Shown here: positions 55,310 to 64,000 of the stretch, one piece after another
Position numbering within the stretch: position 1 is the first letter of the stretch
How the letters are laid out: the number at the start of each line of letters is the position of its first letter
NCBI RefSeq assembly: GCF_020740795.1
Contig: NC_067291.1
Coordinates: forward strand, 13,520,780-13,584,779
Reading direction: 5' to 3'
DNA: 64,000 nt
DNA from: Apus apus
Taxonomy: Eukaryota > Chordata > Aves > Apodiformes > Apodidae
Notes under the pieces: model-generated
Database searches by the model: none
Told to the model about the DNA's origin: nothing
Seen by the model: the letters and a program-made list of their open reading frames with translations, nothing else
Made by a program: the position numbers and the translations under genes

Positions 55310-58300
55310 ATGTCTGCAGTTGTGAGTATTGCCCCTGCACTGCCCCATCCCTTGGGCTCTGAGCATCCCATCCCCACAGCATGGGGACAGGGCACCCCGC
55401 CAGCTGCTCTCAGGGAGCCTGGGTGGCACCCAGCCCTTCCCAATCCCATGGCACCCCTCCTGGGTTCCTTCCCCATAGCCCCCTATCCCGGGAGACCCGC
55501 AATGGGGCAGGGAGTTGGGGGGCTGGCTGGGGAGACCCCACATCCTCTCCTCATCCCTAGACGGGCACTTTCCGCATCGTCTCGGAGGAGGAGCAGGCCC
55601 TGCGCACCAAGCTGGAGCGCCTCACCACCAAGGACCATGGCCCCGTCTTCGGGAGGTGTGAGAAGATCCCCCCACACACCCTGCAGAAGGTGAGGGCGGC
55701 CATGGGGGGCAGGCACAGCCTGGGGCACCCCCTCCTCCTGGGGGGCTGGAGGAGACCCTCGACGGACTCTTGTATGGGTGCCTAAATGAGCTGGTCTGGG
55801 GGGTCCGGGCTCTCTCCCTGCTCACCCCCCCAGGCAAAGGATGAGTTGAACGAGACGGAGGAGCAGCGGGAGCTGGCGGTGAAGGCCCTGCGGGAGCTGG
55901 TGCAGGAGCGGGCAGGCAGTGAGGAGGTGTGCAAGATGGTGGCCGAGAAGATGCAGGGGAAGGACGACCCCTTCTTCCTCCGCTTCATCCGCGCCCGCAA
56001 GTTTGACGTCCAGAGGGCCTACGAGCTGCTGAAAGGTGGGGAGGGGTCCCAGGCTGTGACATCAGGCAAGGACAGGGGTACACATCCACCTCCCAGCTCC
56101 CTGCTCTGGACTGTGCTGGCAGAGCAGGACCCTGGCACGGGAAAGGGATGAGGAGAGAGGATAAATAGGAAAAGGCAGGGCTGGGGGCTCAGGATGCAAA
56201 GGAAAGAGTTGAGATGGGAAAAGAAATAAATGAGGTGGTGCCAGGCATCCTGCAATGCCAGGACAGTCCCATTCCTTGCGAATTTTGCCTGACAAAGTGG
56301 GCGGGAGGGAAGTTTGGTGGTGCAGGCTGCTGGTTTGTGAAGCAAACCCAGCTGTTTTGGGCTGCACCCCCTTGAGACCCCCACACTCCTTACGTGCCCT
56401 ACACCCCCCCCCACCATGTGCCCCTTTGAGGTGCCCCTGGTCCTGCACCCGCCCTGACGCTTCTGTGCATGGTGCCCCGGGCCCCTCTAGGGCTGGGGGC
56501 AGGTTGGGCTTGTGGCACCCCTGTCCCCACATCCCCACCCGCACAGAGTGACCCACAGGGACGGAGGGGCAGTGGGAGGGCAGCCTTGGGGTGGCTGTCA
56601 GCTGGGACCTGCCTGGCTCTGGCTCCACTCTTCTTTGTGTTGGCCTTGGGGATAATGAGCTGTAATTATCCACACTAGCTCCCAGACAAGCTGTTTTGTT
56701 CCCCTGCATTTTCCCAGGAGGAGATTCCTTAGTTCGTGCCCGTAGGGTGGCACAGGAGGCGAGCTGGGGAATGTCACCCAAAGGAAGAGGAAGGGGAGAA
56801 GGGAAACAAGGGGAAAAATTACTTTATCTGCTAGTTGAGGTGTTGGAGAGAAGCCAGGAACCCCCTGCCAGGAGAGAGTAACACCGAGTGTGGTGAATGA
56901 GGCTGGCCCTGTGTGGACCTTGGGTTCACAGCTGTCGGGATAGGGAATGTCACCTCACCATCATCAGCCTGCCCTGTCCCTGGTGGCTCCCCCAGCGCTG
57001 CCCTGCCTTCCCGAGGGCGGGCAAGCAGCCGTTGTCCTCCTCAATTCCTGCCTCTTCCCAGGCTACGTGAACTTCCGCCAGCAGTACCCCGAGCTCTTCA
57101 ACAACCTGACCCCCGAGGCCGTGCGCAGCACCATCGAAGCTGGCTACCCTGGCATCCTGTCCAGCAGAGACAAGCACGGCCGGGTGGTGATGCTCTTCAA
57201 CATCGAGAACTGGGATTACGAGGAGATCACCTTCGATGAGGTCAGTCCGCATGAGCCATCACTCCCAGAGCAGAGTGGTCCCACTCCTGGGCTTGTCTTG
57301 TCTGGCAGGTCTGAGTTCAGCATCCCTTACACACACGTGTGTATGTCCACAACCAGCCTTCAGCCATCCAGGTTGAAGACATTCTGTAGCCCGTTGAATT
57401 TGTTCTTCTGGGGAGCCTAGGAGAGCAGAGTCTATCCCAAAGTTTTTCCCCTTCCTTCCCCCAGTGTGGTGCAAGGTGCAGACCAAATTTGGGGTGTGCA
57501 CCCCCACCTCAGGTAACATGAGGTGAAGAAAGGCACCACACCATTAAATCAAGGTACTTTAGAAAGGAGGGACCTTGCAAGGCAGAGGAGGAAACTGAGG
57601 CACAGGAAAGGCTTCTTGCAAAGGGGTCCCCAGGCCTGTAACTCACAAGTTCTTCCAGCTATTTTTTCTGCTTGGCTCTGAATTTGGCAGCAACGTATCA
57701 TTGCTCCAGATCTGAGATGCACCTGCCTTGAAAGAGGAACATGGTGGTTGTTGAGCATCCCCTGAAATGCCCTCCCTGCTCTGGGATAAGCAGGCTGGAG
57801 TCAAGCAGACCCTGCCTTGTGCTCCAGGGGATTCTTCTTGGGGTCTATGGCAGGTGAGATCTAACACCAGATCCTGCTGTCTCTCCTCTCCATTAGATCC
57901 TTCGTGCCTATTGCGTTATCTTGGAGAAGCTACTGGAAAATGAAGAGACCCAGATCAACGGGTTCTGCATCATTGAAAACTTCAAGGGCTTCACTATGCA
58001 GCAGGCATCAGGGATCAAACCCTCTGAGCTCAAGAAGATGGTGGACATGCTGCAGGTGAGGTGGCAAAGTCTGTGCCCAGCAGTGGCAGAGAGGACGCTG
58101 GGGGAGGAGAGAGCTCAGGGAAGGGAGAAGGCAGGGTAGCAGGGCTTGAGGTTGCCACCACACCAGCACCACAAGAAGGCATCATGGAGAGGCTGTTCCC
58201 CACCACATGCTCCTTGCCTTGCCACCTAATTGCCCTAATCCTGCAAAATGGATCCTATTTTTCTGGTCCCATCTTTCTGCCCTCTCAAAAGCCCAATCAG

Positions 58301-58819
58301 AAGCACTGGGTCAGAACAAAAAAGGGGCCATCAAAGAGAAAAGGGGAGATTGGGTGAGGGGATCTGTAGCAGTGCCGGGGTGCCCAGCTCTGCATGGGCA
58401 GCACCATCTGTAACCAGCTCTGTCTGGATTTGGGATCCTAGGACTCCTTCCCAGCACGGTTCAAGGCTGTCCACTTCATCCACCAGCCTTGGTACTTCAC
58501 CACCACCTACAACGTGGTCAAACCATTCCTGAAGAGCAAACTGCTGGAGAGGGTGAGTATAACACAGGGACCTGGAGGCAGAGGCACATCCCTGGGTCAA
58601 ATAGTGGCTGGGAAGAGTCATCCTGTTCCTCTACTGAGGGTCACTTCCATTTTCCTCCAGGTCTTTGTGCACGGGGATGAGCTGGAATCCTTCTACAAGG
58701 AGATTGACGCTGACATCTTGCCAGCAGACTTTGGTGGCAACCTGCCCAAGTACGATGGCAAAGCAACTGCAGAGAAGCTCTTTGGGCCCCGCATCGAGGC
58801 TGAAGACACGGCTCTCTAA
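55310..58819 (+). CDS. RLBP1: Cellular retinaldehyde-binding protein (CRALBP)
   Basis: This is a soluble carrier of 11-cis-retinol and 11-cis-retinal in retinal pigment epithelium and Mueller glia, serving the visual cycle. There are seven coding exons: 55310-55321, 55561-55689, 55834-56035, 57062-57240, 57897-58055, 58442-58552, 58661-58819. The sum is 951 bases, 316 aa (human 317). The first coding exon gives only MSAV. Residues about 48-114 form the helical CRAL-TRIO N-terminal part ([11 protein letters not shown] at 94-104). The lipid-binding CRAL-TRIO domain covers about 130-295 ([29 protein letters not shown]). R233 corresponds to human R234, the site of Bothnia dystrophy, and is intact; E201 matches human E202 in the ligand pocket. 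The end [15 protein letters not shown] is conserved. The intron after 57240 begins GTCAGT. No frame damage is seen. Confidence 0.97.
56640..56690. promoter_or_regulatory. Homeodomain-type sites in RLBP1 intron 3
   Basis: GATAATGAGCTGTAATTATCC contains TAATGAG and TAATTA cores in unique sequence of the largest RLBP1 intron. This could be an intronic retinal enhancer. Motif reading only. Confidence 0.2.
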
Positions 58820-59160
58820 ACTGGGGTCCACTCTCCCTCCCCTGTACAATAGGATCAGAGGTGGCCTCTAACCCCAGCCACCTCCTTACCGTAGCTTTGG
58901 TTGGATGCCTGCTCATGAAGAGGCACTCTGGATGTGTTGCTCCACTCCTGTGTCCCTCCCCTCCCAAACCTGGCAGCGGGCTGCCTGGCAGCTCTGTCCC
59001 TCCCAGGCAGAGCATTCTCTTCCCTTGGGAGCCAGCTGAGACAGGCCACCAGTCCTCTCCTGCAGCGTGCCCTGCAGCTGTGGTGGGAGGACAAGGACAG
59101 TGTCTGCTCTGGGAAGGGAGGGCTACAGCAAGGGAGAAATAAAGTGTTCAACAGCAGAGC
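58820..59160 (+). other. RLBP1: RLBP1 3' UTR with poly(A) signal
   Basis: The UTR follows the TAA stop (58817-58819). AATAAA at 59138-59143 is followed by GTGTTC and TTTCTTGTGG, a GT-rich downstream element. The UTR is therefore about 340 bases. Confidence 0.8.
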
Positions 59161-62100
59161 TCTGGGGTTTCTTGTGGCATCTGGCAAGGAACATGGGTGC
59201 AGCTATTTGGGCACAGGTGCTGGCTGTGCTGCTGGTTCTAAGGAGGCCAGAAGTGTCCCTGTCTCCCTACAATGGCCAAAGAACCAGCTGTCTCCATCCC
59301 CCTGCATCCCAGAAGGAGCCCCACCCCTGCCTGAGCAAGGACCCCCAGTTCTCATTTACCTGCTCTAACCAGGAAAGAAAACAGCCCAAAAGATGCAAAT
59401 AAGAACCCAGAGGCCCAGGCAAAGCTGGCTTTGCATCATTTCTGCTCAGCCAGGCAGGCAATGGGCAGGAACAGAGACTGCAGCTGCCGTTAAGAGCAGG
59501 AGGTGGATTTTAGCTGCAGGACAGTGAAAGACAGGCAGAATATACTCTCTGAAATCTTGCAAAAGCCTCAGCACAGCTGTTTCTTCTAGCGCAGGCCCGT
59601 GAGAGGGTGCTCAGGCAGGGAAGCCTCATCAAAAGCCACCAGAGAGGGCAGAGCAGGGTTCTCGGCTGGCAAAGGGGCTGTGCCTGGTGCTAACGAGCCC
59701 TTGCTAAGGTGGGGTCAGCAGAACCCCAGGGCGGGGAGGAGGGAGGCAGAAGTAGCTGTGTCCCAGGGAATGTGGTACATTCTGGTTTGTGAATGAGGCA
59801 TCTCCTACCCGGAGCAGCTTGTATACCTGTTTCCAGACTGTCTTCTCCTCCCCTGGTGAGCAGTAAGCCTGGGGGAACAGCAAGACACTGGTCTCTGCCC
59901 AGGTTACCTTCCTCTGTCAGGCTGGTGCTGCAGCAAGCCCTGTCCTCCCTCCCAGCTCTGCAGCTACACACAGGCACCCTTCATCAGCCAAGCAGAAGAC
60001 CAGGCCCCCTCCTGGGGCCAGCCGAGGTGGAGGGTGCTGACAAGAGCCACATTCATTGGGGCACTGGCTCAGGCTCAAACCAAACAGGATGTGGGCTCCA
60101 AAGCTGAGGGGAGGATGGGGCCTGTCTGGGCAGAGGCGACTGGGGTTAAATCTGTTTTCTCCAGCCTCAGCAGTGTGGCTGGTCTGTGCATGGTGAGTTC
60201 TAGCCTCAGGCTGTGCCAGCCCTGTGTGAGAGCCTCCAAAAGGAGAGAGAGCCCCCAGAGGGAGAGCAAAAAGCACCAGGGCTCTGCTTGGCTCCTTACT
60301 GTGCAGTACTTTCAGGGGAACTGGGAAGCATCTGGAGCTGTCCCAAGGAAACCACATGTGAAAACCCTACAACCATTAGGCCAGTGCAAACACAACAGCA
60401 CAGCTTGCCTGGGAGACAGAGCAACTGCAGCTCACTTGTAAAAACAGAAGATGATCCAAAAAGAATCACCCCATATGCACCACCCTGCTGCCTTTGGGAT
60501 TTGGACTGGGACAGCCACAGCTTTTGGGGGGCTGTCTCTGTGGCTGCTCACCACTGCTGGGACAAATTGTCAGCCAGTAGCTTGCTTTGATGGTGAGACA
60601 GACAACAGCAAAGAGAGCAAGGTCCATGCTGGCCTCAGCCTCCCCCCAGAGTGACAGGAAGTAGTTTTGAGTAGTTCTAACAGCTAAATTGCAATGACCA
60701 ATAAACTAGAGATGGAGCCCAAAGCTGCTTCCCACAGAACAGCTCTCATTGCAGGGGAAAAGCAGTGATGGTCCTGGCCCAGCCTCTCTGGGGCTCACCA
60801 GTTCCAGTTACCCTCCACACCTATCTCTCTTGGTCTGTAAGCAAAAAAAATCCACAGACCAGTGAGCTCTGAAGTGTCAGTCAAGAAGTGCTTGTGGCAG
60901 GGCTTTTCTATGCCCTGGGCTCAAACAAGTAGTTAATCCCTTAGATGTCAAAGTGTCCTGGCTAGAGTTGATGTTGTGTGGTTCTTCCGTCAGCAGCTGA
61001 AAGATTTGGAAATCCATGTGCTCTCAAGTGTGGAGAGAAAAATAACAGATGATGGCAGGCTGGAGGAAAGCTGTTGGCTCAGAGGAGAGTCCTTCCACAG
61101 GCTGTGGGAAGGGCCACAGCTCAGCCTTGTGCCCTGCCTCATTCAGGTCTTAGTCCTGGCACAGCCACAGGTCCTGCTCTGGAGGAGTCCTCCAGCAACC
61201 TACTGATCCTGGGAGAACCTGGGGGCCTATACAGGACTGTCAAAACTTGCTCTAACCCACTGGCAAAAATCACCTTCAGCATTTCTGGAGTAAGCTTTCA
61301 ATCTCCCTTCTCCACAAGAGAGGAGTCCAGGACCTCTCTTAGCCATAAGATAGAAAGCAACCAAGAAAGGCTTGAGCATCACCAGTGCTTGTGTCACATG
61401 CTGCAAGGGGGAGGAAGATACACTCCACCCCCCAGGTAGCTCCCCATGCTGAGCTTCAGGGAAGGCTGAGCCCCCACCAGCTGCCAAGAAAGGCACACAT
61501 GCCTTAGCTGAAAAGCCACCAAGCCCAGCCACACCAGACAAGAGAGCCAGGGCCATGGTTGGCTACTCTATATAGAGCAGGAATTGTTCAGACCGACTTC
61601 TCCCTGGAGTCTCTTCTGTAGCAGGTATGTCCTTGTTCTGCTCTTTGGAACACAACCAAGGCAGAGGTGAGCTCCAGCTGGAGATGACAGTGTGGTGGGG
61701 CTGGCACACCATCCATGTGTTGTCACATACAGCCCCTGGGCAGTCTTCTCATTTGTCTACCTGACACTCAGTGCAGCACTCAGGGGCAGCAGAGCCAAGT
61801 CTTCTGAAGATGGACACAGAAGGTGCAACAGCTGCAAAAGCAAAAGGTGGAAAGGACACCCCCACCACTGCCATCCCTCTTGTGTAGGAAAGAGAGGAGT
61901 ACAAGCTTCAAGTTTCTCCCTCAAAGGAGCCTTTTACCTCTTGAACAGCCCAACTAGCAGGTCAAAACAGAGAGGCAACACCTAAGCTGATGGAACAGGA
62001 GGTATTGAGGAGTGTTGTCCTGTTTGGAACACCAGTGAGGGAGCAGCAAGCCCACTCCTGCCTCCATGTGTGCCACAGGGCTATAAGGACAGCCTTTCCC

Positions 62101-62395
62101 CAAGGCACTCTTGCCTTAGACAGCACTAGTGACCAGAAACTTTAGCATCTAATACCAAATTGGCCTTTAAGAACTAGGGCTAAAGGCTTCCTCTTGTTTC
62201 TTGTCTAGCTAATAAGGGAAGCTCATGGCTGAAGGAACATGTTCAGATACCCAGTTGCATTTTAATGAGTATCACCTTGTTGGCCCAACATGCTCCCACA
62301 TCAGATGATCCTCTCCCCCCTGCAACTGTCAGGAGTGAGGGCTGGACTTCAGCACCCAACAACATTGCACACAGTTACTACATGTAGCACTGACT
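59161..62395. other. Intergenic region between RLBP1 and the predicted ABHD2 3' end
   Basis: This is 3.2 kb of unique sequence with no recognisable exon, RNA gene or repeat array. The longest frames (about 146 codons) show no family features. Confidence 0.5.
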
Positions 62396-62406
62396 TCAAT
62401 AAGTCC

Positions 62407-64000
62407 TTTATTTTTAAATAAAGAAATCCCACTGAATCAAAGATAACAAAATTACATTTTGTTTTGCAATGACCTCCATTTTACACCACACAAGAAAAAA
62501 TTAAAGAAAAAATCAGACAATTATATGTATTTATATATATTTTAAAGGTAAACATCAGCAGATATAGAAAAATTGCATTGCTAGTTGCAAATCACCTCCC
62601 CCTGCAGCTGTCACCTCTAAAGAATCTGACTCAGAACATGGCAGCAGGGAGGGTGTCTCAGTACACAAGCTTTTTCAGGGCAGCATTTAGAGATGGTTCC
62701 AGATTATGGTTTTGCCTATTTGAAAATATTTTCATGGTAAGCTGATCACTATTAACATCAGAAGTCACTCAGTCTGTTCTAACACACCTGTATGGGCACA
62801 AGAAGGGTACAGGTCTGTTCTTCTCAAGCTCTCCATGCACTTCTCCAGCTTGGGATTGTCAGAGAAAGGGTTCCTCCTTCTGAAGAGGCTGTATTTTCTC
62901 AAGAAGCAGCTCTAATAACTAAATTATGGGCAAGCTGTCAAGCAGCAAAATGAGAAAATATGCTCCTTTGGAAAGCTGCTGAGTTGGGCTAAGCAGTAGG
63001 GTTTGGTTGTATCAAATACAGGTGGATTTTGACTTTAAAAAAAAAAGACATCCCAGTTGGTAGGAACTATAAGAAGGGTCAACATCCTAGTAGAACTATA
63101 GTGGACACCCCAGAAGGAAGTTCTGTATCCAAGCAAAGCTCTTGCATGACCAGAGACAGATGTGAGCTTATCAGTCAGAAGCAAGAAGGCTTTGTGTAGA
63201 GCCACCTTGTGGGACAGGGCACTAAAACCACCTGCACTAGGCAAGGCCATTAAGTGAGAAGGAAAGACACAGACTATCCACATGGAATGTGGAGCTGGAG
63301 CTTTTGGAGTGTTATCAGATAGACTTGGAAAAGGCTGTTCAATACCAGCAGACCACACCTGATAAATGCTGCCCTGGATTCCAATGGTTGCATCCATTGA
63401 TTAACCAGCAAAATCAAGGACACAGATGTTCAAAATGCAGCCCTAGAAACCTTCCCACCACAGCATGGAAAGCTGGCAACTGCTTTGACTCATGGATAGC
63501 ACTTATGCCCAAGATGCCCCAACAGTTGAGAAAGTCCAGACTACAGTAGTAGACAACCTCAGCAATAAAAGGGGTACAGTTACAAGGCACCCCTTCCTTT
63601 GGCTGGTGTTCTGAGGCATTCCAAGCTTTGACAAAACTCAAAAGTCCTCACATCAAGAGCAGCTCTTTGCTTGTCACTTCAAAGCTATGAAGGAGACACT
63701 GCTTTGAGTCACTGTGGCTCCAGGACCAACCCAACCAACAGGTCCATCAAAGAAGTAAGGATACATGGAGCGTGACTCAAGCCAGAAGCAAGATGCCTTT
63801 CACAACAAATACTTATACATGCAACTCAAGGCTAGGACCTTTTCTGGTCTCCTGGAAAAAGGCTGTGAAGAATTCCAATACACTCTGGACAGGCAAAATA
63901 TTTTTCTAGAAAAACTTGGAGGCAATCCCAGTGACTAAACTGTTTGGCAATTAAATCCTGAAGTTGCTACTCTGCTCTTTCTTTTGAGATCCAGTCCCTT
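62407..64000 (-). other. ABHD2: Probable 3' UTR of ABHD2 (gene body outside window)
   Basis: On the - strand an AATAAA lies at 62412-62407, preceded by about 1.6 kb of AT-leaning noncoding sequence. In human, ABHD2 lies next to RLBP1, converges on it and has a long 3' UTR. The position and strand fit, but no ABHD2 coding exon is inside the window, so the name rests on synteny recalled from memory. Confidence 0.4.

Overview
This window is vertebrate nuclear DNA, most likely from a bird. Three protein genes can be followed exon by exon: POLG on the + strand, FANCI on the - strand and RLBP1 on the + strand. A mir-9-3 microRNA hairpin and a tRNA-Arg(TCG) gene lie on the - strand upstream of POLG. 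From memory, this is the human 15q26 order MIR9-3 / tRNA-Arg-TCG / POLG / FANCI / RLBP1 / ABHD2, here reversed. The bird assignment is inference: introns are very compact (FANCI fits in about 24 kb), interspersed repeats are scarce, POLG lacks the mammalian poly-Gln tract, and CpG-rich stretches are extreme. The species cannot be named.

Layout. Positions 1-7.66 kb are noncoding, with two AT-rich patches that look like conserved neural enhancers. Positions 6.4-17.5 kb form a very GC-rich, CpG-rich domain that holds the mir-9-3 hairpin (7662-7751, -). The domain also has three perfect TGACGTCA CRE sites, a close match to the REST/NRSF RE1 element, a CRE-CCAAT-TATA-like promoter, and many low-complexity tracts. 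At 18.2 kb tRNA-Arg(TCG) sits head-to-head with POLG. POLG (22 coding exons, about 1211 aa) runs 18774-28301. FANCI (37 coding exons, about 1337 aa) runs from 52058 down to 28675. The FANCI terminal exon lies antisense inside the POLG 3' UTR. RLBP1 (7 coding exons, 316 aa) runs 55310-58819. Its 3' side faces what is probably the 3' UTR of a convergent ABHD2 gene (62.4 kb to the window end).

Functions. POLG copies and proofreads mitochondrial DNA. FANCI, with FANCD2, forms the clamp of interstrand-crosslink repair. RLBP1 (CRALBP) carries 11-cis-retinoids in retinal pigment epithelium and Mueller glia. miR-9 is a neural-progenitor microRNA. They share synteny rather than a pathway. The shared architecture is regulatory: a Pol III/Pol II head-to-head pair at POLG, sense-antisense 3' ends of POLG and FANCI, and a CpG domain around mir-9-3 that carries REST-like and CREB-like sites.

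I found no wholly new system. The observations most worth checking are the RE1-like plus CRE arrangement near mir-9-3, the POLG/FANCI 3' overlap, a possible alternative FANCI C-terminus, the altered FANCI EDGE motif, a GC-AG intron in POLG, and a POLGARF-like open frame in POLG exon 2. All exon boundaries come from reading splice sites and phases by eye. The exon lengths sum to whole codon numbers in all three genes.
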